DNA of 64,000 bases from Akkermansiaceae bacterium (GCA_026421245.1 JAPKDJ010000009.1:1-64000); one strand, 5' to 3'. Shown: positions 55,261 to 63,993, numbered from the stretch's first letter. The notes: generated by a model not told the origin, from the letters alone. Numbers and translations are program-made.

Positions 55261-57816
55261 ATGGACCCCCCAAAAATCCAAGGATACGAAATTCGTGCTG
55301 AAATCGGTGCCGGATCAACCGGTATCGTTTACGAGGCGCAGCGTGATGACGGCACGCTGTGCGCGATAAAAGTATTCGATAGCATGTCGTCAAACGCGAA
55401 ACTGCTGGAGAGTCGGGTGACCCGAGTGATGGAGACCGGTGCGCAAGATGTGACGATCCCGGTTGTGGCTCAGGCTTTGGACTCGCGGCCCAGCTGTATT
55501 GTGATGCCTCTCATGGCAGAGCGGCTTGAAGATGAGGTTGCCCAATTCCGACCCCGGACCCTGCAGACCTACTTCAAAGACTATCAAGAAAACGAATATT
55601 CCTGGCCTTTCATTCTTAAGTTTGCGACCAGGCTCGCCACTCTTCACACCAATAAGGTGGCGCATGGAAACCTCAAACCAGGGAATATTTTTCTGGGTGC
55701 CAATGGGGGACCACTGATGGCTGATTACGCCACTGGGCTCATGCCGGGGGTTCATCGGCTTGGATATAGTGATGCCTTGCTCTATTCCCCGCCCGAACAA
55801 CTTCGTTACCCTGAAGGATACTCCGAAGAGGCCGGGTATCGCTGGGACGCATACGCTTTTGGGGTCATCGCCTATCGGGTGTTGACTGGTGTGTTTCCAC
55901 GGTGTCACGAAATCTTCGATTCGGTGTGCCCAGCGCCGGGAACCCAGCAACGATTTAGCATTGAAGCCGATCGCGAAGGGATTGCTGAGGGGTTGGAGGA
56001 AAGCGAGTCTTTTTCCTGGCCGACCGAACCTGCTGATGACCGGGACGCAAAGCGGCGGGAGATGATCAATTTCTGTCTGGCACTTGATCCAATGGGGCGC
56101 CCGAGTGACATGCGGGAAGTCACACGCTACTTTGAAACGATCGAAGTGGATTTGGCAGGCGAGGAGGCAAATCGTCGATTGATCGCAGCTGGGGATCTCG
56201 CTGATAAAAAACGCGGCAAAGCGCGTCGAATATTTGCTTTGGCCTCGCTCATCGCGGCGGGGCTCGGCGGGGGATGGGGATATACCCAGCATCTCCGAAT
56301 GCAGGAAAACGAATCCGCAGCTTTTGAATTCAAAGACTATCGGGGAACTTCGGAGTCAAGGATTACTGATCTTGGGATGCAGCGTGATCAAGCGTTGGAC
56401 GCGGAAGGGGGGGCGCTTAAAAAGAGAGATGAGCTTCAAACCGCATTGGATCAGGAGCAAAGCAAGACACGGGAGGAACTGGTTTCAGCTCAAATTACCA
56501 ACGAAAATCTTTTTGATTGGCTCTTGGAGGAGGGGGTTGAAGGTCTGCCGGTTCTTGAGGCACGACAGGAACGGCTGGGACTCCTCTTGAAAAAAGTGGA
56601 GGAACAACTCACAGGGATGGAGATCAGGCCTTCTTTGGCGAAACAGGCTGCGGTTCTTCGTCTTCGAAAAGCCGAGCTTACCCTGGCAATGGGATTGTTG
56701 AATCAAGGGGAAGAGTTTCTCAATCAAGCCATCGAAAAAGGAGGGTTAAGCGGAGCCCAGACGGCTCGTTCCAGGCTGAGATCCCTGTTATTGGCTTCCA
56801 AAAAAGATCCTTCCAATCTTGAAGATCGAGTTGCGGAATCGGAGGCCGTGATTTTGAAGGCATGGGGTGAGGATGAGTCAAAAAAACTCCGAGCGACGGC
56901 AGCTCTTCATCTTGTCAAAGCCCGCATGTGGGAGGCGAAGGGGGACGGGGAAAAGGCCTTGGTAAGTTACCTTGCCAGCCTCGAAGATTTTAAAAAATTG
57001 GAGGAAATCCATCCCGACAACCCCTCAATTCGTCTCATGGTGGGGCATCGTTATTTAACGGCAGCCTTGGCCGCCGAAAGTGAGGGATCGCCCGAGAATT
57101 CTGCAAAACTTCGAGAGCAGGCCGCCGCGTCATTTACCGCTCTGGCAGAGAAGCAAGAGCACCCATCTCCCGAGCTGCAATACCAGATTGCTTCGGCGAG
57201 TGCGGCAAAGGCGATTTCTCTTTGGCAGCAAGGAGATACCTTTGGCGCAGAAAAGCTTGCCCGACAATGCGTCGACAAGCTCTCTGTAATTCAAGCAAAG
57301 ATGCCGGATGACTTTCGGGTGGTGAATGATCTGGCAGCCCAGCAGGGAATCATAGCCACCGCACTTAGAGATGAAGGTCGACCCACTGAGGCAAAGACGC
57401 TTTTAGAGAAGGGAATCAAATCTCTGGGAGTTGGGCTTAAAAAGGACCCGGATAACTGGGGCGCTCGCTACCTTCTCGCTTCACTGAAGTGGCAGCTTTC
57501 AGGGTTGATGGGCCAGCAGGGAGAAAGTGACGAAGAGTTAAAGCTGGGAGTGGCGGCATACGATGAATTAAAGGCGCTTCTCGAGACAGAAATGAAACGT
57601 CCACACCCTTCAGAAGTTCGTAAATCGCTGGCCTATCTTTGTGGTGATCTGGGGCACTCGGCGGACCTTCGAAATAAACGCGAACTTGCTATCGGATATC
57701 TTAAGGAATCCAAAAAATATTGGGAGGAATTGGCCCGAGACGAAGGAGACAAGCTAGAAATTAGGGAAGGGGCTCATTGGGTGGTGGCCCGGCTTGCTGA
57801 GATGGGCGTGAAGTGA
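55261..57816 (+). CDS. kinase-fold protein with TPR domain, predicted pseudokinase
   Basis: An 851-residue protein. The N-lobe has a glycine loop GAGSTGIVYEA (residues 16-26) and an invariant-lysine motif CAIK (K37). The catalytic loop reads HGNLKPGN (135-142), so the HRD aspartate is Asn137; the DFG site is DYA (155-157). DxxAFG appears at 196-201. A membrane helix (about 318-340) follows, then a coiled coil and a long TPR-rich region to the end. The missing catalytic Asp suggests a pseudokinase or a very weak kinase; the ATP site looks intact. It is divergent from the DUF1501 operon and could regulate it (inference). Confidence 0.85.
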   Translation: MDPPKIQGYEIRAEIGAGSTGIVYEAQRDDGTLCAIKVFDSMSSNAKLLESRVTRVMETGAQDVTIPVVAQALDSRPSCIVMPLMAERLEDEVAQFRPRTLQTYFKDYQENEYSWPFILKFATRLATLHTNKVAHGNLKPGNIFLGANGGPLMADYATGLMPGVHRLGYSDALLYSPPEQLRYPEGYSEEAGYRWDAYAFGVIAYRVLTGVFPRCHEIFDSVCPAPGTQQRFSIEADREGIAEGLEESESFSWPTEPADDRDAKRREMINFCLALDPMGRPSDMREVTRYFETIEVDLAGEEANRRLIAAGDLADKKRGKARRIFALASLIAAGLGGGWGYTQHLRMQENESAAFEFKDYRGTSESRITDLGMQRDQALDAEGGALKKRDELQTALDQEQSKTREELVSAQITNENLFDWLLEEGVEGLPVLEARQERLGLLLKKVEEQLTGMEIRPSLAKQAAVLRLRKAELTLAMGLLNQGEEFLNQAIEKGGLSGAQTARSRLRSLLLASKKDPSNLEDRVAESEAVILKAWGEDESKKLRATAALHLVKARMWEAKGDGEKALVSYLASLEDFKKLEEIHPDNPSIRLMVGHRYLTAALAAESEGSPENSAKLREQAAASFTALAEKQEHPSPELQYQIASASAAKAISLWQQGDTFGAEKLARQCVDKLSVIQAKMPDDFRVVNDLAAQQGIIATALRDEGRPTEAKTLLEKGIKSLGVGLKKDPDNWGARYLLASLKWQLSGLMGQQGESDEELKLGVAAYDELKALLETEMKRPHPSEVRKSLAYLCGDLGHSADLRNKRELAIGYLKESKKYWEELARDEGDKLEIREGAHWVVARLAEMGVK

Positions 57817-57821
57817 GGGGC

Positions 57822-57914
57822 ATGCCTGCAGTGACGGCTGGGGAGTTGCTGGAATGGTTTCACCCGTTCATTTTAGGGATGCTGATTTTTGGCAGCGCCG
57901 GTTTCCGGGGCTAG
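57822..57914 (+). CDS. possible small hydrophobic ORF
   Basis: A 30-codon frame starting five bases after the kinase-like gene stop, with GAGGGG a few bases upstream of its ATG. It reads MPAVTAGELLEWFHPFILGM and continues hydrophobic. Too short to judge by composition alone. Confidence 0.2.
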   Translation: MPAVTAGELLEWFHPFILGMLIFGSAGFRG

Positions 57915-57915
57915 A

Positions 57916-57940
57916 CTCTGGAGTAGCAGAGATTTAATTT
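57916..57940 (+). terminator. weak candidate terminator after the kinase-like gene
   Basis: Short stem CTCTG / CAGAG with loop GAGTAG, followed by ATTTAATTTT. The stem is only five pairs, so it is tentative. Confidence 0.3.
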
Positions 57941-57954
57941 TGGGGATTTGCTTC

Positions 57955-58704
57955 TTAAAGTTTCTTGGTTCGGAGCCTGTAACCTGAAGCTAATCCAGTG
58001 ATGGCGGCCTGGAGTTTTTCCTGGATCTCCTGACTGCCATAAAATGGTCCTGCGCCAGCCCCTCCGGTTGAGTGTGTTTCGACCAGAACAAGATCGTTCC
58101 CGCTAATGAGGAAGGAAGGATTTCCACTGTCCCCGCCGATCAGTTTTTTCCCCCAACCATGACGGACCGGGTCCTGATGTTCGAATCCCATGTAGAATCG
58201 ATTCACGACCTTAACTTTGTGAAAAAAGAGGCGTCGATTTTGATCGGTTACTGCTGCGATCCGTCCGACGAGATGGGAGAAATCCTCTCTGGGAACAGGG
58301 AGGGGATAGACTTTGTATCCCAGAGGAATCTCCTGATCAAGAAGTCCGACTGCGACGTCTCCAAAAGCATTTTTACTTTGGATCAAAAGACGTTCGAGTT
58401 GTTCTCCGTTGCGTCCATGGAAAATCAATTTGGAACCTGGTTTTCGGATAAAATGTGCAGCCATGACAACATGTCGTCGGGTGACGAGGGTCGCGGTCAT
58501 TCTTTGATCGAAGGAAACTCCGGACATGTCAAAGTTGCGAGACCACCCCTTCATCATATCAGAGTTTCCTTCTCTGGAATACTCTTTGAATATATTTGGA
58601 AAACCTCCTGGTGGAGGGAGTGTAGGCTGCGAAAAGGAGACGGTTTTCGTGGACGAACAAGAGGCTAAAACGAGTGTTAAGAACACCAATGAAATTTGCA
58701 GCAT
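57955..58704 (-). CDS. trypsin-like serine protease lipoprotein
   Basis: About 249 residues from the ATG at 58704 (MLQISLVFLTLVLASC); ATG 58722 adds six. A lipobox LASC puts the lipid on the Cys, so the protein is membrane-anchored. Counting from the upstream ATG, the trypsin triad is H90 (MAAHF), D122 (GDVAVGLL) and S199 (GGDSGNP). The family is the chymotrypsin-like fold. The sequence around the histidine (AAHF instead of AAHC) is atypical. Substrate unknown. Confidence 0.8.
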   Translation of the reverse strand: MLQISLVFLTLVLASCSSTKTVSFSQPTLPPPGGFPNIFKEYSREGNSDMMKGWSRNFDMSGVSFDQRMTATLVTRRHVVMAAHFIRKPGSKLIFHGRNGEQLERLLIQSKNAFGDVAVGLLDQEIPLGYKVYPLPVPREDFSHLVGRIAAVTDQNRRLFFHKVKVVNRFYMGFEHQDPVRHGWGKKLIGGDSGNPSFLISGNDLVLVETHSTGGAGAGPFYGSQEIQEKLQAAITGLASGYRLRTKKL

Positions 58705-58733
58705 CCGTCTTTTATAGCGCAACCGGGGGACAA

Positions 58734-58770
58734 AAAAAGCCCGGAGTGCGCAAGCAACTCCGGGCTTTTT
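58734..58770 (-). terminator. rho-independent terminator after the PfkB kinase gene
   Basis: Strong stem with the core GCCCGGAGT / ACTCCGGGC, flanked by A and T tracts on both sides (T-run in both directions). It separates the PfkB kinase from the trypsin-like gene. Confidence 0.88.
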
Positions 58771-58784
58771 GAAATGAAGCTCAA

Positions 58785-59885
58785 TTAGCGATCCACACGA
58801 GCTGATCCACCCCCGACAAGTTTGCCGACTTCTTCCTTGGTGACCATGGTGGTGTCACCCGGAGTGGTCATGGCGAGGGCTCCGTGAGCGGCACCCCATT
58901 CGACGGCTTGAGCGGCGTCGTTGAATTCGAGGAATCCGTAGATGAGACCGGAGGCAAAAGAATCGCCACCGCCAACGCGGTCGAAGATTTCGAGATTCTC
59001 GCGGTTGACGGAATTGTGGAATTGACCATCGTGCCAGGCGAGGGCGGCCCAGTCGTTGTCCGATGCGGTGTGGACCTCACGAAGGGTTGTTGCGGTCGCT
59101 TTGAAATTCGGGAATTCAGCGACGGCCTGCTCGATCATCCTCTTGAAGTTGGAGATATCGATGCCGGTGATATTTTCCTCGTCAACGCCCTCGACGACAA
59201 AGCCAAGACAAGCGGTGAAGTCTTCTTCGTTGCCGATCATGACATCGACATACTTGGCGATCTCGCGGTTGACTTCCTGGGCCTTGGCTTGTCCACCAAT
59301 CGACTTCCAAAGGCTCGGGCGGTAGTTGAGGTCGTAGGAAACGATCGTGCCGTATTTCTTGGCAATCTTGCAGGCCTCGATGGTGAGTTGCGCATTGCCT
59401 TCCGAGAGCGCGGCGAAGATGCCGCCGGTGTGGAACCAACGGACACCGAGCGTCCCGAAAATGTGCTCAAAGTCGAAGTCATCGACGGTGAGCTGGGAAG
59501 CGGCGGTGTGGCCGCGGTCGGAAGTGCCTTTTGCGGCGCGAACTCCGAAGCCACGCTCGGTGAAGTTGAGTCCGTTGCGGGCCGCGACTCCAAGGCCGTC
59601 GAAGGCCGTCCATTTGATGAACTGGGTATCGACTCCGCCTTGAAGGACGAGGTCTTCGAGAAGGCGACCGACTTCATTATCGACGAATCCGGTGAGGACA
59701 CCGGCGCGCTTACCGAAGCAGCGCCGAAGGCCACGGGCGACGTTGTATTCTCCGCCGCCTTCCCAGGCCTGGAACTGGCGGGTGGTGCGAACGCGGCCGT
59801 CACCAGGATCGAGACGGAGCATGATTTCGCCCATTGACATAACGTCGTAGGCGCATTCTGAGGCTGGTTTGATGTCGAGGCTCAT
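58785..59885 (-). CDS. PfkB family sugar kinase, KdgK-like
   Basis: A 366-residue carbohydrate kinase of the ribokinase/PfkB fold. Seen: WEGGGEYNVARGLRRCFGK at the N-terminus, the nucleotide-binding VSYDLNYRPSLWK, and the catalytic GGGDSFASGLIYGF with Asp. The overall pattern fits 2-dehydro-3-deoxygluconokinase, which phosphorylates KDG in sugar-acid breakdown. It starts 20 bases after the hydroxyacid dehydrogenase stop, so the two likely act in one pathway. Confidence 0.85.
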   Translation of the reverse strand: MSLDIKPASECAYDVMSMGEIMLRLDPGDGRVRTTRQFQAWEGGGEYNVARGLRRCFGKRAGVLTGFVDNEVGRLLEDLVLQGGVDTQFIKWTAFDGLGVAARNGLNFTERGFGVRAAKGTSDRGHTAASQLTVDDFDFEHIFGTLGVRWFHTGGIFAALSEGNAQLTIEACKIAKKYGTIVSYDLNYRPSLWKSIGGQAKAQEVNREIAKYVDVMIGNEEDFTACLGFVVEGVDEENITGIDISNFKRMIEQAVAEFPNFKATATTLREVHTASDNDWAALAWHDGQFHNSVNRENLEIFDRVGGGDSFASGLIYGFLEFNDAAQAVEWGAAHGALAMTTPGDTTMVTKEEVGKLVGGGSARVDR

Positions 59886-59905
59886 GATGGTGTGGTTTTC
59901 AGATT

Positions 59906-60883
59906 TTAGAGAACGCCGTTGGCGCAGAGAACGTCGTCTGCTCCGGCAAAGAAATTGATGGCGTTATTGAGGCAGCGGTTGGCTTGCCGTTGCACGGATT
60001 CGTGGGTGCGGGAGGCGATGTGGCTGGTGATGATGCAGTTTGGCGCTCCGATGAGAGGGTGGTTTGGAGCGGGAGGCTCTGCGTCGAGAACATCGGCTCC
60101 ATATCCCCCAACTTTTCCGGACTTGAGGGCCCCAGCCATATCGTTGGTGTTGACGAGTTCGCCTCGGGCACAGTTAAGAACGATGACGTTGTCGCGCATT
60201 TCGGAGATTGTTTCGGCGTTGATCATATTTTCGGTTTCTTCGTTGAGGAAGCAGTGGAGAGAAATAACGTCGGAGTTTTGAAGGACTTCATTCATATCGG
60301 CGCAGCGTTTCACGCCGTATGCACTGGCGAAGGAATCGTCGAAGTAGGGATCGAAAGCAATGATATCCATGCCGAAGGCACGGGCGCGGATAGCGACTTC
60401 CTTGCCGATGCGGCCTAGCCCGAGGACCCCGATCGTTTTCCCCATGATCTCGTTACCGACGGGCTTCTTCCATCCTGCGACCCACTCGCCGTTCTGAACG
60501 GCGACGGCGTTGGCTTGGATGTCTTTTGTGATCCCGAGGAGGAGTCCGAAGGTGTGCTCGGCGACGGTTGTGTGGTTAACGCCAGGAGTGAAAAGGACGG
60601 GGATTTTTTTCTCCGTAGCGTAGTCGACGTTGATTTTATCGAGGCCGATGCCGTACTTGGAAATGATCTGGAGGCGGGGTAGTGATTTATCGATGACAGC
60701 GGCAGTGATGCCGTCGTCTCCGCAGAGGAAAACGTCGAAGTCACCGGCGAGCTCGAGCATTTCTGCTTCGGAGAGGGGCCCGCGCGCGCGGACAATTTCC
60801 CAGTCCTGGGAGTTTAAAAGATCCTGGTGGGTTCCAGGAGTGTCCTGAAAGGACGTGGTGGTGAGGAGAACGCGTTTGTTCAT
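59906..60883 (-). CDS. D-isomer specific 2-hydroxyacid dehydrogenase
   Basis: About 325 residues from the ATG at 60883 (MNKRVLLTTTSFQDTPG); the frame extends upstream into lpxA. It is an NAD-dependent enzyme of the SerA/glyoxylate-reductase type. Seen: GIGLDKINV, VLGLGRIGKEVAIRARAFGM, LNCARGELVNTND, DVLDAEPPAPNHPL and the catalytic His in SHIAS. The Gly-rich motif and H are intact. Pairing with the KdgK-like kinase suggests a sugar-acid role rather than serine synthesis. Confidence 0.9.
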   Translation of the reverse strand: MNKRVLLTTTSFQDTPGTHQDLLNSQDWEIVRARGPLSEAEMLELAGDFDVFLCGDDGITAAVIDKSLPRLQIISKYGIGLDKINVDYATEKKIPVLFTPGVNHTTVAEHTFGLLLGITKDIQANAVAVQNGEWVAGWKKPVGNEIMGKTIGVLGLGRIGKEVAIRARAFGMDIIAFDPYFDDSFASAYGVKRCADMNEVLQNSDVISLHCFLNEETENMINAETISEMRDNVIVLNCARGELVNTNDMAGALKSGKVGGYGADVLDAEPPAPNHPLIGAPNCIITSHIASRTHESVQRQANRCLNNAINFFAGADDVLCANGVL

Positions 60884-60948
60884 GATGGTTTGGATTTGTC
60901 TGACAAGTGGGTAGTGAAGAGAGAGGATTTTGGCAATGAAAACGAAGG

Positions 60949-61725
60949 CTATCGGGTAAGAATTCCTTTTGACGAGGGCGAGCGGACCGCTTCGATGAGT
61001 TTGGTGGCAGCGGGGCTCCACTCGAGTGAGTCGGCTTGTTCGAGCGATTCGGAGCGGGTGGACTTGGAATTAAGAACGATGGAAAAGGCAAGTTTGATTT
61101 CCTGACGTTCTACGAGCGTGAAGCCTCCACGTTTCAGACCAATGGAATTGAGCCCGGAGAGTTGATTCATCTTGTGAACAATACAGTAGGGTGGGATGTC
61201 GCGGGTCATACCCGAATTTCCCTGCGTCATGGCGAAGTCGCCAATGTGGATGAATTGGTGGATGCCGGTGCCTCCGCCGAGGACGATTTTTGAGCCAAGA
61301 TGGCAGTGACCGGCGACCATGACATTGTTGGCGAGAACGTTGTCATTGCCGATCTCGACATCATGGGCGAGGTGTGAGACGGCCATGAGAAAATTGCGGT
61401 CGCCGATGATGGTGTTGTTTTCCGGTTGGGTGCTGCGATTGATGGTGACGTATTCACGGAAGGTGTTTCCATTTCCAATAATGACGCCTGAGCTGGTGGT
61501 AGGATCGAAGGCGAGATCCTGGGGAAGGCCACCGATGACTGCTCCGTGTTCGACGATGTTGTTTCCTCCCATTACGACGCCGCTGAAGATTTTGGCTTGG
61601 GAGGCAATGCGGCAGCCAGAGCCGATGGTGACGTTCCCCTCTATGATCGCGAAGGGGCCGACCTCGACGTCATCGGCGAGGGTGGCCTGTGGAGAGACGA
61701 GGGCTTGCGGGTGAATATTTGGCAT
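60949..61725 (-). CDS. lpxA: UDP-N-acetylglucosamine acyltransferase
   Basis: A 258-residue left-handed beta-helix enzyme that starts lipid A synthesis by adding a 3-hydroxyacyl chain to UDP-GlcNAc. Hexapeptide repeats (I/V-G-x4) run from about residue 10 to 180. The catalytic His is in AVSHLAHDVEIGN. The C-terminal helical domain has the SGLNSIGLKRGGFT motif. It marks the organism as having LPS. Start ATG and the upstream TGA share one base (TGATG). Confidence 0.95.
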   Translation of the reverse strand: MPNIHPQALVSPQATLADDVEVGPFAIIEGNVTIGSGCRIASQAKIFSGVVMGGNNIVEHGAVIGGLPQDLAFDPTTSSGVIIGNGNTFREYVTINRSTQPENNTIIGDRNFLMAVSHLAHDVEIGNDNVLANNVMVAGHCHLGSKIVLGGGTGIHQFIHIGDFAMTQGNSGMTRDIPPYCIVHKMNQLSGLNSIGLKRGGFTLVERQEIKLAFSIVLNSKSTRSESLEQADSLEWSPAATKLIEAVRSPSSKGILTR

Positions 61726-62405
61726 CAGTTTGGGAAGAGGTTAGGGATTTTGTTGATCCTGGAATCTATGTCACTTCGGATAGGATTAGGAGGAGATGTG
61801 GGGCTGCGTTTTTTGAAATCAAAGGTGATGGCATGTTTGACGAGTTGCTTTGTGGTAATCTGATGGGGGAAGTTCTCCGGCCAAAAGAGAGGTTTGTCTT
61901 GTTTGAACGCCATTTCTCCAAGTTTCTTTTTCAGAATCGCGAAACCGTCTTCTTGAAGAGGGACAGCCGCCAATGGCTCCGTGATTTTAAAGGTCGTGCG
62001 AGAGGTTGCGCTTGCGACAATGAGATCGCCTAAAGCTGGTTCGCTGATTGAAATAGTTGATTTGATTTTCTGGGCCAGCCGGAAGAGTAAAACGATCTCG
62101 TCCCAGTCTTGCTGATCTGCGTGATATTCGATCAAACGGCCGATGCTTAGTTGAGCGAAGCTGAAATCAGCGAAAGCATCCTCTTTGAAGGAAGCTGCGG
62201 GAAAAATGGGGGCGTTACCTTTTACGATTCTTTCGAGATTTTTGCGTTGATGATCGTGAAACTCATAGGGCGGGGAGTCTTTGCTAGTGATTTCCACCCA
62301 ACGTCCCGGATGATTGTTCTGGAAATCAGAGGTGCGGAGAATCTCGATCCAAGTTTCAGCGAAGGCGCCATTAGCGAGAAGGAGGAGGACAAAAAGGTAT
62401 TTCAT
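61725..62405 (-). CDS. exported protein of unknown function
   Basis: A 226-residue protein with a signal peptide (LFVLLLLANGAFAE, cleavage near 16). The rest is mainly helical (FADFSFAQLSIGRLIEY, DEIVLLFRLAQKIKSTIS) with an odd SPTSPPNP segment near the end. No family is recognised. It overlaps lpxA by one base and starts two bases after the radC stop, so the three are co-transcribed. Confidence 0.65.
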   Translation of the reverse strand: MKYLFVLLLLANGAFAETWIEILRTSDFQNNHPGRWVEITSKDSPPYEFHDHQRKNLERIVKGNAPIFPAASFKEDAFADFSFAQLSIGRLIEYHADQQDWDEIVLLFRLAQKIKSTISISEPALGDLIVASATSRTTFKITEPLAAVPLQEDGFAILKKKLGEMAFKQDKPLFWPENFPHQITTKQLVKHAITFDFKKRSPTSPPNPIRSDIDSRINKIPNLFPN

Positions 62406-62407
62406 GA

Positions 62408-63106
62408 TTAAATCTCTCCTTCTTCCATGAAGGAGTAGTATCCTTGAGTGCCGTCGTTTGGTCGACCGATGATGATATGGTCGATGAAGGTGAGGCCCAT
62501 GGTGTGGGCGGCTTTGGCGAGATTTTTGGTGAGCGTTTTGTCGGGGATGCTGGGGGTGGTTTCTCCGGAGGGATGATTGTGGGTGATCGCGAAATTGGGC
62601 GCCTTGTCAATGAGGACGGGGCGGAGGATTTCGGAAATGGAGGCGACAGTTTGATTGGAAGAACCACTGGAGAGTTCGCGCATACGGATGAGTTTACCGT
62701 TTCCGTGCATGGTCAGAACGAAGAGTTTCTCGGTTGAGAGATGGGCGAGCTGGGGAGCAAGAAAGTTGTAAATGGCATCGCTGGAAGTCAACGTGACCGA
62801 GCTGGAGTCATCGCGGGCCGCTCGGGAACCGAGTTCGAAAGCGGCCTGCAGTTGGCAGGCCTTGGCGAGGCCGAGGCCGTGTTCTTTGCAGAGTTCCTGG
62901 AGGTCAAGGCGGGCGAGGGTGACGATGCTACCGTGCTTGCGAAGGAGTTGGCGGCCGATCTCGATGGCGCTAGCTCCTTTGGTGCCGGTTCTCAGAAAAA
63001 TGGCGAGGAGTTCCTCATTAGAAAGGGCGCCGACACCCAAGGCGGCCATTTTCTCCCGTGGTTTTTGGTCGGGAGGCAGGTCGTGGATGCGCTGGTGATC
63101 TAACAT
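62408..63106 (-). CDS. radC: RadC/JAB-family DNA repair-like protein
   Basis: About 232 residues from the ATG at 63106 (MLDHQRIHDLPPDQKPREKM); upstream frame is long but unsupported. A helix-hairpin-helix-like N-terminal region (ALGVGALSNEELLAIFLRTG) precedes a JAB/MPN metal domain with the HNHPSGETTPSIPD motif. RadC was tied to recombination repair but its in vivo role is uncertain. First gene of the minus-strand lpxA operon. Confidence 0.92.
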   Translation of the reverse strand: MLDHQRIHDLPPDQKPREKMAALGVGALSNEELLAIFLRTGTKGASAIEIGRQLLRKHGSIVTLARLDLQELCKEHGLGLAKACQLQAAFELGSRAARDDSSSVTLTSSDAIYNFLAPQLAHLSTEKLFVLTMHGNGKLIRMRELSSGSSNQTVASISEILRPVLIDKAPNFAITHNHPSGETTPSIPDKTLTKNLAKAAHTMGLTFIDHIIIGRPNDGTQGYYSFMEEGEI

Positions 63107-63152
63107 CGGAAAGAAGCTTCGATTTTTCGAGGGGACGTGGCAAGCTTCACTC

Positions 63153-63539
63153 GTGGAAGAGAGAACGATTGTCTTTTTCGACAGCGATTGTCTGCTCTGC
63201 CAGGCTTCGTTGAAGTGGCTGAATCGGCTCGATGCGAGAGACCGACTCAGATTTGCGCCTTTGGGAGGAGAGACCTCAAAGAAGTTCAAGATTTCTCGCG
63301 ATGATGATTCAATGGCTGTCGTTCGGAATGGAGTGGTCTTTCGTGCGAGCGAAGCTGCCCGTTTTGCATTTTTGGGTGCGGGTGGGGCCGGATTACTCGT
63401 GGGCTGCTTTCTGAAACTCATTCCCCTGAAGATACGAAATTGGGGATACTACGGGATCGCCAAAAATCGCAAAAAGCTGGTGAAGAATGAGGCGTGTGGA
63501 ATTCCCGAGGAAGGATTTAGGGAAAAGCTTTTGGCTTAG
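63153..63539 (+). CDS. DCC-family (DUF393) thiol-disulfide oxidoreductase-like protein
   Basis: A 128-residue protein from GTG 63153. It begins with VFFDSDCLLCQASLKWL, close to the DCC motif (DGxCxxC) with C13/C16. It ends with GYYGIAKNRKKL, as in DUF393 proteins. They are thought to be small redox proteins with a thioredoxin-like fold. Divergent from radC. Confidence 0.85.
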   Translation: MEERTIVFFDSDCLLCQASLKWLNRLDARDRLRFAPLGGETSKKFKISRDDDSMAVVRNGVVFRASEAARFAFLGAGGAGLLVGCFLKLIPLKIRNWGYYGIAKNRKKLVKNEACGIPEEGFREKLLA

Positions 63540-63549
63540 ATCAAAGGGG

Positions 63550-63729
63550 TTATTTAGCCTTTGGCACGACTTCCTTGTTTTCGAGTCGTTCGATTCTCAA
63601 TTCGAGTTGTTCTTGATCGGCTTCCAGAACTCGAAGCTGGACCTGTGGAGCTTCGACCGAAAAGAAGAAGGCCCCAACGAAGATCAAATTTAAATGGAAT
63701 TTAGCGGCGGCGATTAACAAGGCTCCCAT
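63550..63729 (-). CDS. small membrane-anchored coiled-coil protein
   Basis: A 59-residue frame from ATG 63729. It begins MGALLIAAAKFHLNLIFVGA, a single membrane helix, then has a short coiled coil (VLEADQEQLELRIERLENK) and a basic end. Composition is protein-like and the region is otherwise empty. Function unknown; it lies convergent to the DCC gene. Confidence 0.5.
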   Translation of the reverse strand: MGALLIAAAKFHLNLIFVGAFFFSVEAPQVQLRVLEADQEQLELRIERLENKEVVPKAK

Positions 63730-63800
63730 GGAATCAGTATAAATTTAGTATTAGGTCTTCCACAAGGCAGATTTCTTTTGGGACCCCCCTCTTTTTTCTC

Positions 63801-63829
63801 TTGCCAGCTTGGAGGGGCGGGCCTATCCC
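63801..63829 (+). promoter_or_regulatory. candidate tRNA-Ala promoter
   Basis: TTGCCA, a 17-base spacer, then TATCCC, about 23 bases before the tRNA-Ala 5' end. The spacing is ideal though the -10 match is weak. Confidence 0.35.
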
Positions 63830-63852
63830 TTCGCCCGTCCTGAAAAGGTTTA

Positions 63853-63928
63853 GGGGCGTTAGCTCAGTTGGTAGAGCATCTGCATGGCATGCAGAGGGTC
63901 AGCGGTTCGAATCCGCTACGCTCCACCA
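63853..63928 (+). tRNA. tRNA-Ala(GGC)
   Basis: A 76-base tRNA with encoded CCA. Acceptor GGGGCGT pairs with ACGCTCC. The anticodon stem TCTGC/GCAGA closes ATGGCAT, so the anticodon is GGC, for GCC/GCU alanine codons. The D-arm GCTCAGTTGGTAGAGC is canonical. Confidence 0.95.
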
Positions 63929-63974
63929 TTTTTTGCCAAGGCAAGAGATGGTGATAACCTCCAGAGATCGAGGG

Positions 63975-63993
63975 CCGGCCCAGGGCCGGTTTT
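63975..63993 (+). terminator. rho-independent terminator after tRNA-Ala
   Basis: Stem CCGGC / GCCGG with loop CCAGG, followed by TTTTC, 46 bases after the tRNA. Confidence 0.7.

Noticed and set aside
58884-59837. A 317-codon plus-strand frame over the PfkB kinase
   Set aside because: Antisense shadow of a gene with clear sugar kinase motifs; its own sequence has no domain logic.
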